A DNA stretch of 17,530 bases from contig JAVBQF010000027.1 of assembly GCA_031549195.1 (NCBI GenBank), positions 1 through 17,530 on the forward strand. Direction: 5' to 3'. The position numbers were made by a program, and so were the translations under genes. The notes beneath the pieces are model-generated. The model searched no databases and was not told the origin of the DNA. It was given only the letters and a program-made list of their open reading frames with translations. Below are positions 6,668 to 13,931 of the stretch, piece by piece (the stretch's first letter is position 1; each line of letters starts with the position of its first letter). This DNA comes from JAVBQF01 sp031549195. GTDB lineage: Bacteria > Bacillota_I > Bacilli_A > RF39 > UBA660.

Positions 6668-7585
6668 ATGCTAGTTTTATTTTTATCTTTATTATCAAGT
6701 TTTATTTGGGCTAGTACCAATCATATAGATAAATATTTAATATCTAAGGTAGCTAAAGAAGGCGATTATAAGGGATTGATAGTATTTTCTTCATTTGTAT
6801 CAGGAATACTTGTATTGCCTTTCTTTTTAATAGTTACTAGATTTAAAATTGGTATTGATTTTTTAGCATTGCTATATATATTGTTGGCAGTTATTTCTGC
6901 GTTTATTGCAATAATATTTTATTTTAAAGCTCTTGGTAATAATGACACCGCACTTCTTATAGCTATATATCAAACAATCCCATTATTCATTTATATACTT
7001 GGTCTTGTATTTTTAGGTGAGCAATTAACATTAAAGCAAGTTTTAGGTGGCTTAATTATCCTGTTATCAGCTATTTTTATAACATTTGATTTCAAGAATT
7101 TAAATTTCCAAAAGAATAAAAAAATTGCTTTGTTTTTAATGTTAGGATCTTCGATTTTATATTCATTACAAGATATTTTCTTTAGACTTGCAACACTTAG
7201 AGTAGATTTTAATATTATTAATGCCTGGCATAATATAATAATGGTAGTATTAGGTGTAGTGCTGATATCTATTAAAGATTTTAGAAATTCATTTATTGAT
7301 ATTGTAAAAAGTAATGGGAAAAGAGTTTTTAGTTTAAATATATTAAATGAAATAATCTATGCATCAGCAAATATTATAGCAAATTATGCGATGACCTTAT
7401 CACCAGTAGCCATTGTATCAATACTATCAACAGGAATGCAGCCAATGTTTGCCTTTGTCATTGGATTATTAGGAATAATACTGCTCCCTAAAATATTTGA
7501 TGATAAGGAAGCAAGAGCAGATAAAGTTCAAAAAATAATATGCATGCTATGTAGTATAATTGGATTAATAATTTTTAACTTATAA
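6668..7585 (+). CDS. EamA/DMT-family transporter
   Basis: This is a drug/metabolite-transporter superfamily permease of the inner membrane, probably with ten transmembrane helices arranged as two repeated five-helix EamA units. Typical signs are the opening SSFIWASTNHIDKYL, the ALGNNDTALLIAIYQTIPLFIYILG stretch at the end of the first unit, and the matching ANYAMTLSPVAIVSILSTGMQPMF stretch in the second. I start at the ATG at 6668 because GAGGAG (6652-6657) is well placed; the open frame extends upstream to a TTG at 6608 without a ribosome site. The 305-aa length is normal for the family. It has its own candidate promoter and ends against a convergent terminator. The substrate cannot be inferred: DMT carriers export or import amino acids, sugars or nucleotide sugars. 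Confidence 0.85.
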   Translation: MLVLFLSLLSSFIWASTNHIDKYLISKVAKEGDYKGLIVFSSFVSGILVLPFFLIVTRFKIGIDFLALLYILLAVISAFIAIIFYFKALGNNDTALLIAIYQTIPLFIYILGLVFLGEQLTLKQVLGGLIILLSAIFITFDFKNLNFQKNKKIALFLMLGSSILYSLQDIFFRLATLRVDFNIINAWHNIIMVVLGVVLISIKDFRNSFIDIVKSNGKRVFSLNILNEIIYASANIIANYAMTLSPVAIVSILSTGMQPMFAFVIGLLGIILLPKIFDDKEARADKVQKIICMLCSIIGLIIFNL

Positions 7586-7588
7586 TAA

Positions 7589-7620
7589 AAACTCATTAAA
7601 GCTAATCCTTTAATGAGTTT
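7589..7620. terminator. Bidirectional terminator between the convergent EamA and arginase-family genes
   Basis: Thirteen pairs, AAACTCATTAAAG (7589-7601) with CTTTAATGAGTTT (7608-7620), surround a six-base loop. A- and T-rich flanks give a U-tract on both transcripts. The reverse-strand gene's TAG stop is complementary to bases 7602-7604, inside the loop. Confidence 0.8.
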
Positions 7621-8477
7621 ATTAATTTTTCTATAACATTTATCATAATTATATAAGATTTATTTTCGTTATCTCTTGTTGGATTATATTCTGCAACATC
7701 TAGTCCCTTTATTCTATCTTTATATTTAAATATCACACCAATCATTTCAAATAATTGAGCTCTTTCAATTCCATCTTGTGTAGGTGTTGATACAGCAGGA
7801 AAGTCAAAGGGATCGACTACTGATATATCAATACTTACATGCACTCCAGTGGTTCCATTTGTAGCAACTTCAAAAGCTTTATTTATGACATTATCAATAC
7901 CAAGTTCAATTACTTCTTTAGTAGTAAATACAGTTACACCATTTTTTACTAGGTTTTCATATTCAAATGGATCAAAGTCTCTAGCACCAATTAAAACAGT
8001 CTTTTTAGGGGCGTAGTATTTTCCGTTATGAAACATTGTCAATTCTGTACCGTTTATGCCATTTGCAGTTGCAAGAGGTATACCATGGATGTTACCAGAT
8101 AAAGTAGTGTTGAAAGTGTTATAGTCTGCAAAGGCATCAATCCAAATAAGCCCAAGGTTTTCACCTTCAGCTTTTAACACTGCTAAGGATGTGGCAATTC
8201 CTATTGAATGGTCACCACCAAGAGTAATAGGAAAACTACCACTTTGCTTTACCTCTAATATTTTATTATACAAAGCACTATTAAATAAATTAATACCTTC
8301 AATATTTTTTTTTCTATCAGCTTTATCAAAGCTTTTAACTATTGTAGGCTTACCTAGTGTATGAACTTTATGAATCCTTTTATCACTTTCTACATAGCCA
8401 AGTAATTTAATTGGACCTAGTTCGCTTCCATTTACAGATACACCTAAATCTGTGCAAGCATTTATTATATCTATCAT
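7602..8477 (-). CDS. Arginase/ureohydrolase-family protein with an altered metal site
   Basis: Ureohydrolases (arginase, agmatinase, formiminoglutamase) use two Mn ions to release urea or formamide from guanidino-type substrates. The fold is clear: GGDHS (87-91), WIDAFADYN (112-120), SGNIHG (127-132), VSIDISVVDP (214-223) and AEYNP (262-266). The metal set is incomplete. H90, D114, D118 and D217 are kept, but the His of DAHxD is Phe (F116) and the second Asp of the SxDxDxxDP motif is Ser (S219). In arginase these two residues are the ones belonging only to the MnB site. The catalytic-region His (H131) and Glu (E263) are present. The 291-aa length is normal and the frame is undamaged. It may bind one metal, use another chemistry, or be a non-enzymatic relative. 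AGGAAGGA precedes the ATG. It is convergent with the EamA gene and divergent from the murE-like gene. Confidence 0.85.
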   Translation of the reverse strand: MIDIINACTDLGVSVNGSELGPIKLLGYVESDKRIHKVHTLGKPTIVKSFDKADRKKNIEGINLFNSALYNKILEVKQSGSFPITLGGDHSIGIATSLAVLKAEGENLGLIWIDAFADYNTFNTTLSGNIHGIPLATANGINGTELTMFHNGKYYAPKKTVLIGARDFDPFEYENLVKNGVTVFTTKEVIELGIDNVINKAFEVATNGTTGVHVSIDISVVDPFDFPAVSTPTQDGIERAQLFEMIGVIFKYKDRIKGLDVAEYNPTRDNENKSYIIMINVIEKLINSLKD

Positions 8478-8530
8478 ATTATCACTATCCTTCCTTTTAA
8501 TTTTAATAAAAAAATGACATTATTACAACT

Positions 8531-8565
8531 ATTATATACTAAATATTAGTTATTTACTGTATAAT
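8531..8565. promoter_or_regulatory. Divergent promoter region between the arginase-family and murE-family genes
   Basis: The reverse strand carries TATAAT at 8531-8536 (for the arginase-family gene). The forward strand carries TATAAT at 8560-8565 (for the murE-like gene). Neither has a convincing -35 box. Use of the forward box would start RNA near 8572, leaving about ten bases before the ATG at 8583. Confidence 0.35.
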
Positions 8566-8582
8566 TAATATGGAGTGAGTTT

Positions 8583-9986
8583 ATGAAAAGATTAAATGAA
8601 TTATATAATTGTGAGTATGATGTTCAAATAAAAGATATTAAGTTTAACTCGATGTTTGTAGAACCAGGTGATTTGTTTGTGTGTACTCAAGGTGTCACTA
8701 TAGATAGACATGATTTTATAGAAGATGCGATTAAAAAAGGGGCATCAGCTTTAGTAGTAAGTAGAGGAGATAACTATAGTATTCCCTATATCAAGGTAGA
8801 AGATACTAATAAAGAGTTAGGAGAAGTATCAAAAAGATTTTATGATTATAATGATACTATCGAATTAATTGGAATTACTGGAACAGATGGTAAGACAACA
8901 ACTGCAACTATTGTGCGAGAGTTACTAGGTAGTAATGCGTGCGGTTATATAGGTACTACCGGAGTAAAAGGAAAGGTATATAGAGATACTGTACCTAATA
9001 CAACACCAGAATGTATATATATATATAAACATTTAAGTAAATTTGAAAAAGAAGGTTTAAAATATTGTGCTCTTGAAACCTCTAGCGAAGCCTTTTTCAG
9101 AAATAGGCTTGATTCTTTTGCATTTAAAGTAGGTGTTCATACCAATATTACTAGAGATCATATGAATATACATAAGACGATGGAAAATTATATAGGATCT
9201 AAAGCTCAATTATTTAAGAAAATTGCTAAGAATGGATATGCTGTCTTAAACAGGGACGATGAACATTATCAAGACATGCTTAATGCTTGCAATTGTAATG
9301 TCTATACATATGGAAAAGATACCAGTTCTACACTTGTGATAAAAGATATTAATGAGGACACTAGTAAAACAACATTTACTATTAGCTGTTTTAATAAAGA
9401 TTATAAATTGATAAGCCCCTTACTAGGAGAATATAATGTTTATAATTTATCAGCAGCAATACTTGTATTATTAGCGCTAAATTATGATATGGAATATATT
9501 GTTGAACGTATTAAAGAGTTAAAGGCTCCAGAAGGCAGACTAGACTTTTTGGATTTTGGTCAAAACTATAAAATAATACTTGATTATGCTCATACACCTA
9601 ATGGCTTAAAACATGCCTTGACATATTTAAATAAGATTAAAACTAATAGACTGATAACTATTACTGGAAGTGCTGGTGGAAGAGAAAAAGAAAAAAGAAA
9701 AGAAATGGGAAAAATTGTCCAAGAGCTATCAGATTTAGTAGTCTATACAATGGATGATCCAAGGTTTGAAGATCCTAATACTATAATTGATGAAATGGTT
9801 GATAATTCAAAAGATAATTATATAAGAGTTATTGATAGAGAAGAAGCTATCAAAAAAGTCTTTTCTATGGCAAAAGCAGATGATATCATTTTTATTGCTG
9901 GTAAAGGAAGAGATAATTATATGGCTGTAGAGGACAAATATTTAGAATATAATGACTATGATGTAGTAGAAAGATATTTTAATTAA
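8583..9986 (+). CDS. murE: MurE-family UDP-MurNAc-dipeptide ligase (third-residue ligase)
   Basis: MurE adds the third amino acid (meso-diaminopimelate or L-lysine) to UDP-MurNAc-L-Ala-D-Glu in cytoplasmic peptidoglycan synthesis. The 467-aa protein shows the Mur ligase order: N-terminal uridine-binding domain, ATP loop GITGTDGKTTT (97-107), NTTPE (139-143), the carbamylated-Lys region YIGSKAQLF (K207), DYAHTPN (334-340) and a C-terminal domain. The substrate-selecting motif reads DDPRFEDP (391-398), not the DNPR of typical diaminopimelate enzymes. GKGRDNY (441-447) stands where GKGHE is usual. The Arg that contacts diaminopimelate is kept, so the amino-acid substrate is undecided. GGAGTG precedes the ATG. 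The gene stands alone with its own terminator, away from other mur genes; a dedicated paralogue is possible. Confidence 0.85.
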   Translation: MKRLNELYNCEYDVQIKDIKFNSMFVEPGDLFVCTQGVTIDRHDFIEDAIKKGASALVVSRGDNYSIPYIKVEDTNKELGEVSKRFYDYNDTIELIGITGTDGKTTTATIVRELLGSNACGYIGTTGVKGKVYRDTVPNTTPECIYIYKHLSKFEKEGLKYCALETSSEAFFRNRLDSFAFKVGVHTNITRDHMNIHKTMENYIGSKAQLFKKIAKNGYAVLNRDDEHYQDMLNACNCNVYTYGKDTSSTLVIKDINEDTSKTTFTISCFNKDYKLISPLLGEYNVYNLSAAILVLLALNYDMEYIVERIKELKAPEGRLDFLDFGQNYKIILDYAHTPNGLKHALTYLNKIKTNRLITITGSAGGREKEKRKEMGKIVQELSDLVVYTMDDPRFEDPNTIIDEMVDNSKDNYIRVIDREEAIKKVFSMAKADDIIFIAGKGRDNYMAVEDKYLEYNDYDVVERYFN

Positions 9987-9999
9987 AAATAATAATTAG

Positions 10000-10029
10000 C
10001 TAATAGAATAATTCTATTAGTTTTATTTT
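10000..10029 (+). terminator. Intrinsic terminator after the murE-like gene
   Basis: CTAATAGAA (10000-10008) and TTCTATTAG (10012-10020) form nine perfect pairs around a TAA loop, followed by TTTTATTTT. Confidence 0.75.
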
Positions 10030-10047
10030 AAATAAGTAGCCTTGTTA

Positions 10048-10056
10048 TGATATAAT
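10048..10056 (+). promoter_or_regulatory. Candidate extended -10 promoter for lepA
   Basis: TGATATAAT has the TGN extension and a perfect TATAAT (10051-10056), the same nonamer as before the 137-aa gene. The -35 position reads TTAAAT (10028-10033, spacing 17). Start of RNA would fall near 10063, leaving only about nine bases of leader and cutting into the AAGGTGAT ribosome site (10061-10068). Confidence 0.4.
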
Positions 10057-10071
10057 TAAAAAGGTGATATC

Positions 10072-11871
10072 ATGAAAAAAGAAAACATTAGAAATTTTTC
10101 AATTATAGCGCATATTGATCATGGTAAAAGTACTTTAGCTGATAGAATACTTGAAGTTACTCATGCAGTGAGCGAAAGAGAGTCAAAGGCTCAGTTACTT
10201 GATAGTATGGATCTTGAAAGAGAACGTGGCATAACAATAAAACTTACAACAGTTTCTTTAAAATATAATTATAATGGTGAAGAGTATTTGCTTAATTTAA
10301 TAGATACTCCAGGGCATGTAGACTTCACTTATGAAGTTTCAAGAAGTCTAGCATCTTGTGAGGGTGCTATATTAGTTGTTGATGCAGCGCAGGGCATTGA
10401 AGCTCAGACTCTTGCCAATCTTTATCTAGCCCTTGATGCTAATCTAACCATAATACCTGTAATAAATAAAATTGATTTGCCAAATGCAGATGTGGAAAAA
10501 AGAAAACAGGAATTAAAGGATTTGATTGGTTTTGAAGAAGAAGAAATTATGCTTACCAGCGCTAAAACTGGAGTAGGAGTAGAAGATTTAGTTAAAAGAG
10601 TAGTGGAGAAGGTACCAAGTCCAAATGGAAAAATAGAGGATAAATTACAAGCTTTAATATTCGATAGTACATTTGATTCTTACCGTGGTGTAATTATTGC
10701 CATTAGAGTAGTAAATGGTAGGTTAAAAGTTGGCGATACAGTTAAGATGATGGAGACAAATGCTACATATGAAGTAATTGAATTAATGAAGAGTACTCCA
10801 AAAGAAGAAAAAGTAAAAGAATTATCAGCTGGTGAAGTCGGTTTTTTATCAGCTAGTATTAAATCTATTGAAGATATTAAAGTAGGAGATACAATAACTT
10901 TAGCAAGTGCTCCTGCTGAAAATAGATTGTCTGGATATAAACCTATGAAGTCAATGGTCTTTTGTGGGATGTATCCAATAGAATCAAACAGATTTGAAGA
11001 TTTAAGAGAAGCTTTAAATAAACTAAAACTAAATGATGCATCTTTAGTATTCGAGCCAGAAACATCATCAGCCTTAGGATTTGGATTCAGATGTGGCTTT
11101 CTTGGATTACTACATATGGATATTATTAAAGAAAGAGTTACAAGAGAATTTAATATAGAATTAATCACAACAGCACCATCAGTTATATATGAAGTTGTTT
11201 TAACTAACGAAGAGAAGTTATCAATTGATGCCCCTTCTAAACTACCGGATAAAAGTAAGATATCCACAATCAGTGAACCATATATTAAAACTAATATATT
11301 TACACCAAAGGATTATATTGGTCCAATAATGGAACTATGTCAAAGTAAAAGAGGTAATTATATAAGTATGGAATATCTTGATAGTACAAGAGTTAATATT
11401 CACTATGAATTACCACTTTCAGAAATTGTATATGATTTCTTTGATAAGTTAAAATCGTATACAAAGGGTTATGCTTCATTTGATTATGAGATAATTGGTT
11501 ATAAAGTAAGTGATTTAGTTAAGATGGATATATTACTTAATGGAGATGTAATTGATGCTTTGAGCGTGATAGTTCACAAGGATTTTGCGTATCAAAGAGG
11601 TAAAGCAATTGTAGAACACTTAAAAGAAGCTATTCCAAGGCAGATGTTTGAAATACCTATTCAAGCAGGTCTTGGAAACCATGTTATTGCAAGAGAAACA
11701 GTAAAAGCCTTAAGAAAAGATGTTTTAGCTAAGTGTTATGGTGGAGATATAACAAGAAAAAGGAAACTATTAGAGAAACAAAAAGAAGGAAAGAAGAAGA
11801 TGAAGCAAATTGGGAGTGTTGAATTACCACAAGAAGCATTCATGAGTGTTTTGTCAATGGATAAGGAGTAG
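10072..11871 (+). CDS. lepA: Elongation factor 4 (LepA GTPase)
   Basis: LepA/EF4 is a ribosome-associated translational GTPase related to EF-G; it affects translation initiation and ribosome back-translocation. The G domain is complete: AHIDHGKST (13-21), ERGITIK in switch I, DTPGH and NKIDL. The LepA-specific C-terminal domain follows, with GLGNHVIARETVKALRKDVLAKCYGGDITRKRKLLEKQKEGKKKMK in the usual place (only part of it needed for recognition). The 599-aa length is standard. AAGGTGAT is directly upstream of the ATG. It heads a forward operon running to the thymidylate kinase. hemW, its usual neighbour, lies one gene further. Confidence 0.97.
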   Translation: MKKENIRNFSIIAHIDHGKSTLADRILEVTHAVSERESKAQLLDSMDLERERGITIKLTTVSLKYNYNGEEYLLNLIDTPGHVDFTYEVSRSLASCEGAILVVDAAQGIEAQTLANLYLALDANLTIIPVINKIDLPNADVEKRKQELKDLIGFEEEEIMLTSAKTGVGVEDLVKRVVEKVPSPNGKIEDKLQALIFDSTFDSYRGVIIAIRVVNGRLKVGDTVKMMETNATYEVIELMKSTPKEEKVKELSAGEVGFLSASIKSIEDIKVGDTITLASAPAENRLSGYKPMKSMVFCGMYPIESNRFEDLREALNKLKLNDASLVFEPETSSALGFGFRCGFLGLLHMDIIKERVTREFNIELITTAPSVIYEVVLTNEEKLSIDAPSKLPDKSKISTISEPYIKTNIFTPKDYIGPIMELCQSKRGNYISMEYLDSTRVNIHYELPLSEIVYDFFDKLKSYTKGYASFDYEIIGYKVSDLVKMDILLNGDVIDALSVIVHKDFAYQRGKAIVEHLKEAIPRQMFEIPIQAGLGNHVIARETVKALRKDVLAKCYGGDITRKRKLLEKQKEGKKKMKQIGSVELPQEAFMSVLSMDKE

Positions 11872-11875
11872 TAAA

Positions 11876-12238
11876 ATGGGATATTACAGCCATGTTGCAG
11901 AAAAAACTATAAAAGGTATTATAGCAACAATTAATAAAGCAAACTCAGAGGGAATAAAGCCAACAGTAGAAATGTTGAAGAAACTGACAGGTCATGAAAG
12001 ATCAACTATAGATAGAACTTTAAATATGATTAAAGAGGCTGATGAGCAATTGTATTTTATGATTTTAGGGAGAATGGAGCTTAAACAGTCCAGCCCAAGA
12101 GCTAATGAATTAAAGGCACATACCGAAAGAGCCGCAGCAATTTCTAAATACACTCAATTGTTGAAGTTGAAAAAAGGAGGAATGCCAGGGGCAACCCCAA
12201 CTTTAAATCAAATTTCACAAGGTACTAGAAAGAAATAG
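11876..12238 (+). CDS. Uncharacterised 120-aa protein with a possible helix-turn-helix
   Basis: I do not recognise the family. The ATG at 11876 is chosen because AAGGAG (11863-11868, in the lepA end) is seven bases upstream; an in-frame ATG at 11846 would overlap lepA and lacks such a site. The protein is basic and helical. Residues 29-50 (PTVEMLKKLTGHERSTIDRTLN) resemble a helix-turn-helix, with a T-G turn followed by a Ser-Thr-Ile-Asp-Arg recognition-like helix. The C-terminus (KLKKGGMPGATPTLNQISQGTRKK) is flexible and basic, with no membrane segment. It stands between lepA and hemW, which are often adjacent. A nucleic-acid-binding role is only a guess; the gene itself is well supported. 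Confidence 0.75.
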   Translation: MGYYSHVAEKTIKGIIATINKANSEGIKPTVEMLKKLTGHERSTIDRTLNMIKEADEQLYFMILGRMELKQSSPRANELKAHTERAAAISKYTQLLKLKKGGMPGATPTLNQISQGTRKK

Positions 12239-12251
12239 TGTTAGGTATTAT

Positions 12252-13349
12252 ATGATAAAATCAGTATATATTCACATTCCTTTTTGTAAGACTATCTGCT
12301 CTTATTGTGATTTTTGTAAAATATATTATAATGAGTATCTAGCAGATAAATATTTAGATGCTCTATTTATAGAAGTTAAGAATAATTATAAAGGTGAATA
12401 TTTAAATACATTATATATTGGTGGTGGAACTCCTTCTACCCTTTCAATAAAACAATTAAATAAATTATTTGAAATTACTAAAATCTTTAATTTGAATAAT
12501 GATTATGAATTTACTATAGAAGTAAATGTTAATGACATTACTGAAGAATTACTAGTGCTATTAAAGACTAATAAAGTAAATAGATTAAGTATAGGAATAG
12601 AAACTATTAATGATAAGCACTTAGGGTTTCTTAATAGAAGTCATGATAAAAATGAAGTCATAAATAGTATTAATCTGGCCAAAAAACATTTTGATAATAT
12701 AACAGTAGATTTGATGTATGCTTTTCCAAAAGAGACTATAACGGAATTAGATGTTGATTTAGAGTTTGTAAAAGAAATAGACATACCACATATATCAATT
12801 TATTCATTAATAATAGAAGAACATACTAAGCTATATATTGAAGGTGTAAAATCTCTTCCAGAGGAATTAGAATCTGATATGTATTATCACATAATTGATT
12901 ATCTAGAAGGCTTAGGATATAAACATTATGAGATAAGTAACTTTTCAAAGATGGGTTATGAATCAAAACACAATACAACTTACTGGAATAATGAAAAATA
13001 TTATGGATTTGGTCTAGGATCCAGCGGCTATATAGGAAATAAGCGATATACTAATACAAGAAGCATTAACAATTACTTGTCATGTAAATATAATGTAGAC
13101 ATTTGTATAATTGACAAAAAAATAAATATGGAAAATCACATGATATTAGGGCTTAGAAAGATAAATGGAGTATCCAAAACAAAGTTTTTGAACCTTTTTG
13201 GCTTAACCATTTATGAAGCATTTGATATAATAGATTTAGTCAAAGAAAACTTATTAATAGATGAAGAAGACAGATTATATATACCAAAAGACAAACTCTA
13301 TTTACAAAATAGTATTCTAATCAACTTTATAGGAGGAAACAGTGAATAA
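12252..13349 (+). CDS. hemW: Radical SAM family haem chaperone HemW
   Basis: HemW is a radical-SAM protein that resembles coproporphyrinogen dehydrogenase (HemN) but binds haem and acts as a chaperone. It begins SVYIHIPFCKTICSYCDFC, giving the [4Fe-4S] motif C12-x3-C16-x2-C19, with a further Cys at 22. GGGTPS (SAM region), the NRLSIGIETIND stretch, DLMYAFP and the HemW-type HNTTYW...YYGFGLGSSGY segment near residues 240-260 are all present. Length 365 is normal. It follows the 120-aa gene closely, and its last bases contain the AGGAGG ribosome site of the HD gene, which overlaps it by eight bases. No other haem gene is in the window. Confidence 0.92.
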   Translation: MIKSVYIHIPFCKTICSYCDFCKIYYNEYLADKYLDALFIEVKNNYKGEYLNTLYIGGGTPSTLSIKQLNKLFEITKIFNLNNDYEFTIEVNVNDITEELLVLLKTNKVNRLSIGIETINDKHLGFLNRSHDKNEVINSINLAKKHFDNITVDLMYAFPKETITELDVDLEFVKEIDIPHISIYSLIIEEHTKLYIEGVKSLPEELESDMYYHIIDYLEGLGYKHYEISNFSKMGYESKHNTTYWNNEKYYGFGLGSSGYIGNKRYTNTRSINNYLSCKYNVDICIIDKKINMENHMILGLRKINGVSKTKFLNLFGLTIYEAFDIIDLVKENLLIDEEDRLYIPKDKLYLQNSILINFIGGNSE

Positions 13350-13923
13350 AGTAGCGGTATTTGAAAAAGAATTATCATATATTAAAGATCAGAGTTTGAT
13401 AAGTGATACTAAAAAATTAATAGATGGGCTACCTGATTATTTTTTTGTAGTTCCAGCTACATCTACTGGAAAATATCATCCGAAATATGCTCAAGGAGAT
13501 GGAGGATTGATTAGACACACAAAAGCAGCTGTTAGAATTGCCTATGAACTGTTTAACAATCCAATCATCGGTGGGAAATATACAGATAGAGAAAAAGATT
13601 TATTACTTATTGCACTTATGTTACATGATGGATTAAAGTCTGGAAAAGAGAAGAGTCAATATACAAAGGCTGAGCATCCATTACTGGTTGCTAATTATAT
13701 AAAAGAACAGAAAGATAATTTAAATATGAAAGAGGAAGACATTGAACTCATTACCAAAGTCATAATGAGTCATATGGGTCCTTGGAATAAAGATTATGAA
13801 GGGAATGAAATATTGCCAGTTCCACACAGTAAATATGAAAATTTTGTGCATATGTGTGATTATCTAGCGAGCAAGAAGTTTATACAAGTAGAATTTGATG
13901 AAAATAATAATATAGTAGAATAG
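13342..13923 (+). CDS. HD-domain phosphohydrolase
   Basis: HD-domain proteins are metal-dependent phosphohydrolases acting on nucleotides or nucleic-acid ends. The metal set is visible: H59 (LIRHT), H95-D96 (MLHDG), H112 (AEHPL), H134 (MSHMG) and D173 (MCDYLASK). The 193-aa length is close to a single HD domain with a short N-terminal region, and no other domain is attached. The GTG start is used because AGGAGG (13331-13336) is five bases upstream; it overlaps hemW by eight bases. Lying directly before the ThyX-like and thymidylate kinase genes, it might act on (deoxy)nucleotides, but the substrate cannot be read from the sequence. Similar single-domain HD proteins act in cofactor or RNA turnover. 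Confidence 0.82.
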   Translation: MNKVAVFEKELSYIKDQSLISDTKKLIDGLPDYFFVVPATSTGKYHPKYAQGDGGLIRHTKAAVRIAYELFNNPIIGGKYTDREKDLLLIALMLHDGLKSGKEKSQYTKAEHPLLVANYIKEQKDNLNMKEEDIELITKVIMSHMGPWNKDYEGNEILPVPHSKYENFVHMCDYLASKKFIQVEFDENNNIVE

Positions 13924-13931
13924 GAGAAGTT

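Noticed and set aside
10680..11267. Long reverse-strand open frame inside lepA (195 codons)
   Set aside because: It is antisense to a fully conserved lepA coding region, with no ribosome site or recognisable protein; a frame shadow.
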